Positions 1 to 7,683 of a DNA stretch of 64,000 nt are shown in pieces. Numbering within the stretch: the stretch's first letter is position 1; each line of letters begins with the position of its first letter. A model generated the notes under the pieces. The model was not told the origin of the DNA and searched no databases. It worked only from the letters and a program-made list of their open reading frames with translations. Made by a program: the position numbers and the translations under genes. The stretch is from Fredinandcohnia onubensis (GTDB lineage: Bacteria; Bacillota; Bacilli; Bacillales; Bacillaceae_L): contig NZ_NSEB01000022.1 of the NCBI RefSeq assembly GCF_002734215.1, forward strand, positions 48,822-112,821, given 5' to 3'.

Positions 1-180
1 TACGTGATGATCACCTGCAAGCCATGTAGCGTTTTTCTGTTTTACTTCTTCCTGTGAAAATTCTTTTGCTTCAACTTTATGACCATTTCCATCATTAGAA
101 AAGGATTGGGTTGTAAAAGCTGTTGTAGCAAGCACTGTTGTTGCGATAATTGGAATTGCCTTTTTCATACGAGATCCCAT
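1..180 (-). CDS. N-terminal part of a secreted protein, probably PHP-domain metallohydrolase (runs off the window)
   Basis: Read leftward from an ATG at 180 with GGAGG seven bases upstream; a second in-frame ATG lies at 168. The first ~30 residues form a signal peptide (MKK, then a hydrophobic stretch ending near AFTTQ). The last visible residues are WLAGDHHV. In secreted CehA/PHP-type phosphoesterases of Bacillus a similar WLAGDHH motif opens the metal-binding PHP domain, so this is probably such an exported hydrolase. Only ~60 residues are visible, so the family call is inference. It is divergent from the PhoX phosphatase gene, which would fit a shared role in phosphate scavenging. Confidence 0.5.
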   Translation of the reverse strand, partial: MGSRMKKAIPIIATTVLATTAFTTQSFSNDGNGHKVEAKEFSQEEVKQKNATWLAGDHHV

Positions 181-320
181 TTTTATGCCTCCAAATAATT
201 TATTTAACGATTCAAATTATAGGGAGTAATTATGTTCGCTAGATTAATAGAATGTAAAGTCAACGTAAATATTCATTATATTTAAATGATTAGGAAAATA
301 GAACTAGGTAAATAGAAATA

Positions 321-378
321 GTCACAGTGACGACCCGAATATTCTTGTTTCACAAATAGTTTCACGAAATAGGTGATC
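321..378. repeat. Dispersed repeat family A, copy 1 (short form)
   Basis: Starts with the palindrome GTCACAGTGACG and continues CCCGA.ATTCTTGTTTCAC, AAATA, GTTTCACG. The same block recurs at 2326, 11060, 17050, 18976, 26577 and 30453. This copy lacks the hairpin that ends the longer copies. Confidence 0.85.
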
Positions 379-464
379 ACCTTCCACCTTTTGACACACA
401 ACTAATCCTTAAGTCATGTTTTATAGCTAGTAATATAGTATGATTTTTTTAAAAATTACGGAAC

Positions 465-503
465 TTTACAATTCTTCAATATGCCTTTAACACTCCTTTA
501 ATA
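465..503 (+). promoter_or_regulatory. Probable PhoP binding region (four Pho-box hexamers)
   Basis: Four hexamers, TTTACA, TCAATA, TTAACA and TTAATA, lie at 465, 476, 487 and 498 with exactly 5 bases between neighbours. This matches the Bacillus Pho box (TT[ACT]ACA repeated every 11 bp). It lies 60-100 bp upstream of the PhoX-type phosphatase start, where PhoP would activate transcription under phosphate limitation. The regulation is inferred from pattern and position. Confidence 0.6.
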
Positions 504-562
504 ATCTAGGATTAAGGTGATTATGAAATTAAATTCTAGTAATCTATGGGAGGTTCTATATT

Positions 563-2317
563 ATGAACAAAAAAAAGATCATTATTCCACTATTAAGTGC
601 AGCCATTCTATTTCCATCTGCGGCTAATGTATTTGCTGAACCGCATAAACAAGTAGATAGCGTAAAATCTGTTGAATTTATTGGTATGCCTGTACCTGCT
701 ACTAATGAGGAAAAATCTACTATGTACAGTGATGCCAAAGTACAAGTGACTTTAAAAGATGGTACAAAAAAAACAATTGATTTAGATTACTCTCCGTTAG
801 CTCAGCCTGGTGATATCATTAATGGCAAAATCGTCGGAGCTGCATACGACATCAACGGCAATGTCATCACGAAAGCAAACGGTGAGCCTATTGTCTCAAC
901 TGCACCAGATGCAAACTCACTTCTTAGTGTAAATGGCAAAAGCGGTAAGTTGTATATGATCAATCATTTTGAGAGTATGCCAAGCAATGAAATTGGGACG
1001 GTACCAAGAGCGTTATATTTAAATACTGTCGAACAAGATAAGAAAACAGGCGAACTCAAAATTACTGATATTGAACCAATTGATTTTTCAGAATATGGTG
1101 GTGTATGGACTCCATGTGCCGCCATTTTATCCCCTTGGAACACTCATTTAGGCAGTGAAGAGTACGAACCAAACGCTCGTGCCCATGAAGAAAATCCTGA
1201 AAAATCATCTGTTACACAATTCGCACGGAATTATTATCAAGATCCAAATGCTATTGGAAATCCATACTTATATGGCTATACAACAGAAGTATCCGTTCAC
1301 CCAAATGGTGAAGCAAAAGCAGTGAAACACCACAGTATGGGCCGGTTATCCTTTGAAAATGTAACAGTAGCACCTGATAACCGTACTGTTTACTATGGAG
1401 ATGACGGCGGCTATGTGATGTCCTTTATGTACATCGCTGACAAAGAAAAAGATTTATCGGCTGGAACACTATATGCCGCAAAATTTGAACAAACTAGTGC
1501 TGAAAACGGCGGTGCTGGTAACTTAGAATGGATTAAATTAGGACATGCAACAGACGAAGAAGTGAAAGAATTAGCTGAAACTCTTTCATTCAGTGATATT
1601 TTTGAAACTACAAATGATAAAGAGTATGCATTAGCAAATGGCTTCAGCCATATTAAAACGGCAACTGGTGAAGAGTTTTTGAAAGTAAAACCAGGCATGG
1701 AAAAAGCAGCGGCTTTCCTAGAATCCCGCCGTTATGGGGCTATCCTTGGAGCAACTTCGGAATTTAATAAGATGGAGACACTCACATTCAATAAAGCCGA
1801 TAACAAAATCTACATGGCTATGTCCACGATTGCAAAAGCCATGGAAGAAAATCCAAATGATCCTGTAGATGATATTCGACTACCAAAAATCAATGCTGGT
1901 GGGATTTATGAAATGAATCTAGCTGAAAGACAAACAGATCGTGAAGGCAACACTATTGACAGTAAGTATGTGGCAACTAAAATGGAAGCTATCGTAGTCG
2001 GTGAAGACATTCCAAAAGATGCAGAAGGAAACAAAGCACATCTTGATAAAATTGCCAATCCTGACAACATTGTATACTCTGAAAACTTAAGAACCCTATT
2101 TATTGCTGAGGATACTGGCAATCATGTAAATAATATTGGCTGGGCATATGATGTCGATACAAAGAAACTTTCTCGTATCATCTCTGCACCGGACGGCGGT
2201 GAAGTAACTGGAATACAGGCCATCGATAATTTAAATGGGCACTCTTACTTAATGGTTGGTTCTCAAAACCCAGGGAACATCGGTTATATCCAATTACCAT
2301 CTGTTGATAAAAAATGA
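563..2317 (+). CDS. Secreted PhoX-family phosphatase (DUF839)
   Basis: 584 residues with a Sec signal peptide (MNKKK, hydrophobic core, cleavage near VFA at ~25). The body carries PhoX/DUF839 hallmarks: PRALYLNT, then GGVWTPCAAILSPWNTHLGS with the conserved Cys, EEYEPNAR, and later RYGAILGATSEFNKMETLT and PDNIVYSENLRTLFIAED. PhoX enzymes are monomeric Ca/Fe-dependent phosphomonoesterases that release phosphate outside the cell. Start ATG has GGGAGG upstream. The gene is monocistronic: Pho-box hexamers precede it and repeat A copy 2 with a terminator hairpin follows. Family assignment is firm; substrate is not shown by the sequence. Confidence 0.88.
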   Translation: MNKKKIIIPLLSAAILFPSAANVFAEPHKQVDSVKSVEFIGMPVPATNEEKSTMYSDAKVQVTLKDGTKKTIDLDYSPLAQPGDIINGKIVGAAYDINGNVITKANGEPIVSTAPDANSLLSVNGKSGKLYMINHFESMPSNEIGTVPRALYLNTVEQDKKTGELKITDIEPIDFSEYGGVWTPCAAILSPWNTHLGSEEYEPNARAHEENPEKSSVTQFARNYYQDPNAIGNPYLYGYTTEVSVHPNGEAKAVKHHSMGRLSFENVTVAPDNRTVYYGDDGGYVMSFMYIADKEKDLSAGTLYAAKFEQTSAENGGAGNLEWIKLGHATDEEVKELAETLSFSDIFETTNDKEYALANGFSHIKTATGEEFLKVKPGMEKAAAFLESRRYGAILGATSEFNKMETLTFNKADNKIYMAMSTIAKAMEENPNDPVDDIRLPKINAGGIYEMNLAERQTDREGNTIDSKYVATKMEAIVVGEDIPKDAEGNKAHLDKIANPDNIVYSENLRTLFIAEDTGNHVNNIGWAYDVDTKKLSRIISAPDGGEVTGIQAIDNLNGHSYLMVGSQNPGNIGYIQLPSVDKK

Positions 2318-2325
2318 CCTAGATT

Positions 2326-2419
2326 ACGTCACAGTGACGACCCGAAAATTCTTGTTTCACAAATGGTTTCACGAATAGATGATAAACAATAAGCCCAATC
2401 TTTGTTTAGATTGGGCTTG
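2326..2419. repeat. Dispersed repeat family A, copy 2, with terminator hairpin
   Basis: Full-length copy (~94 bp). It has the palindrome ACGTCACAGTGACG, the paired GTTTCAC motifs, GATGATAAACAATAAG, then the hairpin AGCCCAATC...GATTGGGCT. It sits directly after the PhoX stop codon, so the hairpin probably acts as its terminator. Confidence 0.85.
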
Positions 2420-2426
2420 GTAAGTT

Positions 2427-2476
2427 GGGCCTGACCCCTAGTGCGGTAATGCTTTACCGTATAGAGGGTCAGGCCC
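2427..2476. repeat. Dispersed repeat family C, copy 1 (GGGCCTGACCC hairpin), bidirectional terminator
   Basis: Arms GGGCCTGACCC and GGGTCAGGCCC enclose GTGCGGTAATGCTTTACCG; a T-run follows at 2477. Relatives are at 15058 and 19035. It lies between the convergent PhoX and RidA genes and should terminate both. Confidence 0.8.
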
Positions 2477-2494
2477 TTTTACAATTCTTAAGTT

Positions 2495-2872
2495 TTATCT
2501 TCTAGCTATCATCTCAATTTCAACCTGTGCACCAAGAGGAAGTGATGACACTCCTATAGTTGTCCGTGCAGGATAAGGCTCAGTGAATTGTTTAGAATAT
2601 ACTTCATTCATTGCTGTGAAATTATCCATATTAGTTAAGAATACATTCACTTTTTGAACATGTTCAGGAGTTAAACCTGCAGCATCCAATACGTTGAATA
2701 GATTTTTAAAACATTGAGTTGTCTGTTCAACAATATCACCTTCTACAAGCTTTCCATTTTGTGAGTCTACTGGGGTTTGTCCAGATAGGAATATTAAATC
2801 ACCTGTTTCAATCGCATGTGAGTAAGGACCAACAGCAACAGCTCCAGGTGCACTATAAGCCTTTCTTGACAT
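2495..2872 (-). CDS. RidA family protein (enamine/imine deaminase)
   Basis: 125 residues, full length for the Rid/YjgF/YER057c family. Visible signatures are GPYSHAI near the N-terminus, FLSGQTPVD, and near the C-terminus ARTTIGVSSLPLGAQVEIE. The Arg of that last motif is the residue which binds the carboxylate of 2-aminoacrylate in active RidA. The usual role is hydrolysis of reactive enamines made by PLP enzymes, in the cytoplasm. The start has GGAGG just upstream. Apparently monocistronic. Confidence 0.92.
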   Translation of the reverse strand: MSRKAYSAPGAVAVGPYSHAIETGDLIFLSGQTPVDSQNGKLVEGDIVEQTTQCFKNLFNVLDAAGLTPEHVQKVNVFLTNMDNFTAMNEVYSKQFTEPYPARTTIGVSSLPLGAQVEIEMIARR

Positions 2873-3045
2873 AAAAAACTCCTCCTTCTAAAACAAGATT
2901 TTATAGTAAGATATTAGCATAATATTCCAACCAATTCTCCTTTAAAACCGTGATCCCCATGCGGTAATACTTGGTGCGCAGGTGGTAAGACCCTTTTACC
3001 TTGTCTTCACCTTAGGACCTCATATAATCCACATGATAAAAAAAT

Positions 3046-3091
3046 AAGACCGTGAATTCGTAACAGAGCCTCTAAACGAATTGACGGTCTT
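3046..3091 (-). terminator. Rho-independent terminator
   Basis: Near-perfect arms AAGACCGTGAATTCGT and ACGAATTGACGGTCTT, with an A-run on the + strand at 3036-3044 (a T-run for leftward transcripts). It follows the small interrupted ORF at 3109-3312. Confidence 0.75.
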
Positions 3092-3108
3092 TTGACTATT
3101 TATTTTAA

Positions 3109-3312
3109 TTAACAGCCCGGAAAAGGATGAAGATCTTGGATCATGTTATAGGTATAATGCTTCATCGCAAATTGTGATTGATATAAATACTCCATAACTT
3201 ACAAACTGTTACCATCTGCATCACATAAGACCCCTGAAGTTCCTGTACCATCTACAAACGAAATCCCTACCGGCTGACCCAACAAGTATCCTATTTTATA
3301 TTGCCAAGGCAT
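3109..3312 (-). pseudogene. Small conserved-looking protein gene interrupted by one in-frame stop
   Basis: From an ATG at 3312 with a GGGGGA ribosome site the frame reads MPWQYKIGYLLGQPVGISFV..., meets TAA at 3199-3201 (codon 38), then continues in the same frame as VMEYLYQSQFAMKHYTYN to a stop at 3109. The two halves look like one ~66-residue protein (TGTSGVLCDADG before the stop, MIQDLHPFPGC at the end). I recall the pattern from small Bacillus proteins linked to spore coats but cannot name the family. It may be a pseudogene, a sequencing error, or two reading units. Confidence 0.5.
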
Positions 3313-3379
3313 TTTAAATCCCCCTTTTACCATAGGGTACGATTTGCGTTCTTCCTGTCACTTTAAATCCACTCATAAA

Positions 3380-4165
3380 TTACGTAATCGTAACAAAAAA
3401 TGTCTCAGGTTCTAAAATCCAAGATTTATTCCCTGTATATTTCCAGTATGATACGATATATCCAAGCTGTTCAGCATGTGATGTTCCTGCTATGTCCTGG
3501 TTGGCTTCGAGCTTATATGGTACACTTCCGTCAATTTTTATAGGATACAGAGTCGGTAGATCAATGACAAATCCTTCTTGGGGTTTGATCAGCTTACCGT
3601 CCTGGTCATACACTGTCCCCTCATACACTTCTTTTCTGCTATTGATATCCAATGTATAGGATTTATCAAGTTTTTCACTTTTAACAAGTACTCTATAATT
3701 ATCCATATATATTACTTTATATCCCAGAGATTGCGAAAGGACTGCAAACTCCTCAGGGCCAAGTATATATTCTGCCTTGTTACCTAGAAATGAGATGATA
3801 TAGTAATAATTCAGGCCCCCACTTCCACCAACAGGGAGACTTACCATAATCTCATTTGTCTTTTGGTCAGTAAAGTTGGCAAGATTCAGCCATGGAGTAT
3901 AAGCCATACTGTATTTAGGATACAAAGGAATAATATACGACTGCATGGTCCTCCCGTCCTGTACAATGACTTTTATGTTTTCATAAAAGGGATTCTCTGT
4001 CTTTTCACCTACCAAGTAAACAGTATCCGGTATACTGTCGCCATTTACATCACCAATTTGTTTATCAAGCAGATAACTATTTATAGCATTATTCTTCCTA
4101 TTATTTGTATGAACATATTGATTCCTATAAGGATTCATGTATGGATGTGTATAATTGTTCAACAT
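3380..4165 (-). CDS. VCBS/FG-GAP-like repeat protein, function unknown
   Basis: 261 residues from the ATG at 4165. That start is chosen because AAGGAGG lies 5 bases upstream; upstream in-frame ATGs have no ribosome site. The N-terminus (NNYTHPYMNPYRNQY) is rich in Tyr/Asn/Pro as in spore-coat-like proteins. Residues ~35-55 hold a calcium-binding-like DVNGDSIPDTVYLVG, typical of FG-GAP/VCBS repeats. No signal peptide is seen. Bacillus genomes carry similar unnamed proteins; a spore-surface role is only a guess. Confidence 0.6.
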   Translation of the reverse strand: MLNNYTHPYMNPYRNQYVHTNNRKNNAINSYLLDKQIGDVNGDSIPDTVYLVGEKTENPFYENIKVIVQDGRTMQSYIIPLYPKYSMAYTPWLNLANFTDQKTNEIMVSLPVGGSGGLNYYYIISFLGNKAEYILGPEEFAVLSQSLGYKVIYMDNYRVLVKSEKLDKSYTLDINSRKEVYEGTVYDQDGKLIKPQEGFVIDLPTLYPIKIDGSVPYKLEANQDIAGTSHAEQLGYIVSYWKYTGNKSWILEPETFFVTIT

Positions 4166-4270
4166 GTCGACCTCCTTAATGGATTTAATGTAATATATGA
4201 AGGTCATCACATTAAGGAACAAAGGCACTTGTAATCCAATCATTGATTTAATGTACTCTTTAATACAAAA

Positions 4271-4315
4271 ATAAGGCGCCTACCTCCTAGTCAAACCAAG
4301 AGATAGTCACCTTAT
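4271..4315 (-). terminator. Terminator of the peptide-transporter operon
   Basis: Read leftward, arms ATAAGGTGACTATCTC and GAGGTAGGCGCCTTAT pair with three mismatches and are followed by TTTTTG. It lies 12 bp after the substrate-binding protein stop. Confidence 0.6.
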
Positions 4316-4326
4316 CGATTTTCACA

Positions 4327-6120
4327 TTATTTATTGCTCAAATAGTCATTGAGGAATTCTTTCGCTTTTGCACCGTCTGCAACTACCTCTAATCCAGTGT
4401 TAACTAAAGGACTTACAGTCGAAACAGCCTTCATTTTGTTTCCTTGGTAGAAGCTAATGAATTCATCTTGATTCACAGAGAAAAGAATGGATTTACGTAA
4501 TGCCGCGCTTTCAGAAACTTCACGTCCATCCATGTTGAAGGCAAGATATGAAACCCCATTACTCTCGTTTTGTTGAAGCGTTAATTTTTCATCTTCGTTT
4601 ACAAGGTCATATTTGGTTTCAGGCACACCATTCAAGATATGGATTTCGCCGTTACGTAAGGCAGATAATGCACTGTCAGCATCTTGAATGAATTTCACAA
4701 CAATTTCAGAGACCTTTGGTTCATTTTCAGTACCTGTCATGTAAGCAGGGTTTTTTACAAAATGTGCTTCATAATCATTTTTATAAGTTAAGATATATGG
4801 ACCACTTGCATAAAGGTGATTGTCGTATGTTGCACCTTCTGTTACAGTTCTTTGATCACCATAAGGGATATCTTTATTAATGTCAAAGCTTTCTACTTCA
4901 TACGTATTGATGCTTTCCACTTGTTTTTGTGAAACAATACCAGCAGATTGGTGTGCTAGATAGTTCAATACTTGCGGGAATGGGTTCACAGTTGTTATTT
5001 TAACGACTTGGTACGAACCAGAATCATTATTTACTTGTGTTTTGTCAGTAGCTAATTCTTTAATTTCTCCATCAATACCATCTTCTAATGCTTCACGGAT
5101 GGTTTTACCATCTGCTGTTTTTCCATCAAGTTCACTTAAATCGCTAACGATTGAGATAGACTCCATGTTTTCATGAAGACTGTAAGTACGATGGTCTGGA
5201 ACTGATTTTGGATCCTTCGCACGGTCTAGAGAAAAGACAACATCTTCGGCACCAACAAGTTCACCTGTATCAACTGCCTTGTTGTCGCTAACAGACGCAA
5301 AATGAATATCATCGCGCAGTAAGAAGTAGTAGTCTTCGCTTCCTTCTGCAATTGCGTGATTCAATGAAAGCGAACCATCAGAAACAACCTTGTCATCGTC
5401 GGTTAAGTTTACTAAACGTACATACATATTTGTATTTAGGGTATTAATCGAACCGTCATTTCCTTTAATCGGGTCCAAAGATGTTAATGAACTAATAGAC
5501 TGATGAACAATCAATGGCTGGCTATCGCGTTTGGATTGATCTACGAAGTCGTATTTTTCCCAAACTTGCGCTCTAGATTTTGGTAAACGGACAGTTGATT
5601 CATCCACTACTTGGCTGTTTACCGCCTGAGCTTTATATGAAGTGAATAGCGGTACAATATACGCATTGTCTAAAACCACGTGTTGTTCTAACTCTTTGTA
5701 TGTTTCTTGGTATTCTTCAGGTAATTGTGTAGCAGCTTTTTCTACTAATTCATCTGCTTTTTCATCAGCAAATAAGCTATTGTCACCGTCAGAAGTAAAT
5801 AATGAACGAACAGCATAATCAGGGTTACCTGTTACAGTTGTCCAGCTATTTACAGATAAATCGTAGTTACCCGCTTCTTTTTGAGCTGTAAAACTACCGT
5901 AATCTGGTTGGATATTTAGTTTGACTTCAAAACCATTTTTAGTTAATTGGTCGCGTAAGATGTTCATATTATCTTCGCCAGTAGCCATTCCTAAAATTTC
6001 AATCGTTGGTGCTTTCGCTTTTGGATCTGATGTAGCATCATCTTTTACATCTTTTTCAGTTTGAACACAGCCTGTAACAAAAAACATCAATGCTACAAGT
6101 AAAATACCTAATTTCTTCAT
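4327..6120 (-). CDS. Peptide ABC transporter substrate-binding lipoprotein with circularly permuted SBP_bac_5 lobes
   Basis: 597 residues. The lipoprotein signal peptide ends in VTGC, so the protein is anchored outside the membrane. Residues ~38-165 correspond to what is normally the C-terminal lobe of OppA/DppA (ILRDQLTKNGFEVKLN, YDLSVNSW, ADELVEKA, YIVPLFTSYKAQA). What is normally the N-terminal part follows (SLDPIKGND, YFLLRDDIHFA, VGAEDVVFSLDRAKDP, YASGPYILTYKN, LSALRNGEIHIL, VSYLAFNMDG). The chain ends at ALRKSILFSVNQDEFISFY plus AKAKEFLNDYLSNK, the place where ordinary members continue into the C-terminal lobe. This is circular permutation. It is the last gene of the operon with two permeases. 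Confidence 0.85.
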   Translation of the reverse strand: MKKLGILLVALMFFVTGCVQTEKDVKDDATSDPKAKAPTIEILGMATGEDNMNILRDQLTKNGFEVKLNIQPDYGSFTAQKEAGNYDLSVNSWTTVTGNPDYAVRSLFTSDGDNSLFADEKADELVEKAATQLPEEYQETYKELEQHVVLDNAYIVPLFTSYKAQAVNSQVVDESTVRLPKSRAQVWEKYDFVDQSKRDSQPLIVHQSISSLTSLDPIKGNDGSINTLNTNMYVRLVNLTDDDKVVSDGSLSLNHAIAEGSEDYYFLLRDDIHFASVSDNKAVDTGELVGAEDVVFSLDRAKDPKSVPDHRTYSLHENMESISIVSDLSELDGKTADGKTIREALEDGIDGEIKELATDKTQVNNDSGSYQVVKITTVNPFPQVLNYLAHQSAGIVSQKQVESINTYEVESFDINKDIPYGDQRTVTEGATYDNHLYASGPYILTYKNDYEAHFVKNPAYMTGTENEPKVSEIVVKFIQDADSALSALRNGEIHILNGVPETKYDLVNEDEKLTLQQNESNGVSYLAFNMDGREVSESAALRKSILFSVNQDEFISFYQGNKMKAVSTVSPLVNTGLEVVADGAKAKEFLNDYLSNK

Positions 6121-6177
6121 TTACATTCAACCTCCGTTTATTCATTATGATGTGATCTATTTTTTTAAAAATTTAAC

Positions 6178-7671
6178 CTATAAATCTAACTTCGGATCCA
6201 ATGCATCCCGTAAACCATCCCCCAAGAAGTTAAAGGAAAGTACTAAAAGAATAATGGCTATTCCAGGGAAAATGGCTAAATATGGATTGGTTTCTAAGTA
6301 CATGCTGCCAATTTTTAAAATATTTCCCCACTCAGGAATATGCGGTTCCACACCTAAGCCTAAGAAGCTTAAGGAACTTGTAGCTATAACGGCGCCACCA
6401 ATGGTTAACGAAGCTTTCACAATCATTGGAGCAAACGCATTCGGAACAATCTGTTTAAAAATAATTTTCCATTCATTTTCTCCTAATGCTTTGGCTGCCT
6501 CAACATATTCCAAATTTGAAACCATCAATACATTTGCCCTCATTGTTCGCGCATACGTAGGTATCGAGCCAACGCTTAACGCGATAATTAAGTTAATCGT
6601 ACTCGATCCAAATGCTGCAATGATCGCAATTGCTAGCAAGATGCCTGGCACGGCATATAACACATCAAGTAAGCGCATGATGATGTTATCAACCGATTTT
6701 TGATAGTACCCCGAGATAGCTCCTAAAAATCCACCAATTACAAGAGGAATCACTGTCGTTAGCAAGCCAACAACCAAGGATATCCTCGCACCGAAAACGA
6801 TTCGAGAAAAGACATCTCTACCGAAATTATCGGTACCAAAGGGATGTGCAAGGCTTGGCTCTAAAAGTAGTGCATTATAGTCATTATCTGTGGAAAAGGA
6901 ACTCACAAAAGTCCCGTAGCTAGCAATTGATAGAGCAAACATTAAAAAGATGAATAAAAATCCTAACATAGCCGTAAAATTGTTCGTCATACTTATCCAG
7001 AACTTATTCCATTTATCAATGGTTGAAGCATTACTGCTTATTGACTTCATCACCAAGCTATATCCTAAAATCAAACCAAAAAAGTTACCGGTGAAACCAA
7101 TTAAAAAGATGACAACCCCAAGCCATTTCAATAACGGCTTCACACCCTGTTCAACATCCGTACGCGAAAGGATGATAATCAAAATCAGTTCAATGACCAT
7201 CGCCAAGATCAATAGGGTCATAGAGGGGATGAATAGATTAGACACATATGGCTTAAACAAATTGAAAAAGGAAATAGCAAAAATGACAAATTGCGTCAGG
7301 AACATATAGTACGCAAGGGTGTACTCAATCGAACCCTTCTTTTTTAAGATTCGGAAGGCAAATGCAGCGGTAAACACATTACCTACAAATAAACTTAGTA
7401 GTTGAATACCACTCAAGAGTCTTGTGCGTTTCTGTATCGCCCCAAATGTCAATAAATCTCTTTTTATAAGAAGAACAATGGCTCCTTGTATGATTGAAGT
7501 AACGAAATAGGCAGCCATTACGATTCCCCAGACTGAACTCCAGGTCCCTTCTGCGAAATCATATGCATTAAAGAAAAAGATGATTGATAATCCGAACGAA
7601 AGAAACAAGGAAAAACTAGCATTCTTATATACTTGTGATTGTTTTAGTGCAAACTCCTGTTGTGTCGTCAT
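6178..7671 (-). CDS. Peptide ABC transporter permease, DppC/OppC-like, with ~230-residue N-terminal membrane extension
   Basis: 497 residues from the ATG at 7671 (AAGAGG six bases upstream); a GTG at 7680 is the alternative. The C-terminal ~270 residues are a standard DppC: HPFGTDNFGRDVFSRIVFGARISL, then the EAA loop (EYVEAAKALGENEWKIIFKQIVPNA). The first ~230 residues add about six extra predicted membrane segments (e.g. FSLFLSFGLSIIFFF and LLILAMVIELILIII). Ordinary DppC proteins are ~300 residues. Thirteen bases separate it from the upstream permease, so the two are co-transcribed. The extension presumably matches the unusual binding protein; this is inference. Confidence 0.85.
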   Translation of the reverse strand: MTTQQEFALKQSQVYKNASFSLFLSFGLSIIFFFNAYDFAEGTWSSVWGIVMAAYFVTSIIQGAIVLLIKRDLLTFGAIQKRTRLLSGIQLLSLFVGNVFTAAFAFRILKKKGSIEYTLAYYMFLTQFVIFAISFFNLFKPYVSNLFIPSMTLLILAMVIELILIIILSRTDVEQGVKPLLKWLGVVIFLIGFTGNFFGLILGYSLVMKSISSNASTIDKWNKFWISMTNNFTAMLGFLFIFLMFALSIASYGTFVSSFSTDNDYNALLLEPSLAHPFGTDNFGRDVFSRIVFGARISLVVGLLTTVIPLVIGGFLGAISGYYQKSVDNIIMRLLDVLYAVPGILLAIAIIAAFGSSTINLIIALSVGSIPTYARTMRANVLMVSNLEYVEAAKALGENEWKIIFKQIVPNAFAPMIVKASLTIGGAVIATSSLSFLGLGVEPHIPEWGNILKIGSMYLETNPYLAIFPGIAIILLVLSFNFLGDGLRDALDPKLDL

Positions 7672-7683
7672 TTCAAACACCTC

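Noticed and set aside
1411..1698. Antisense ORF of 95 codons inside the phosphatase gene
   Set aside because: Shadow of the PhoX frame; no ribosome site, no protein-like pattern. The same holds for antisense ORFs under the RidA-flanking, permease, truA, ADH, TRAP and recombinase genes.
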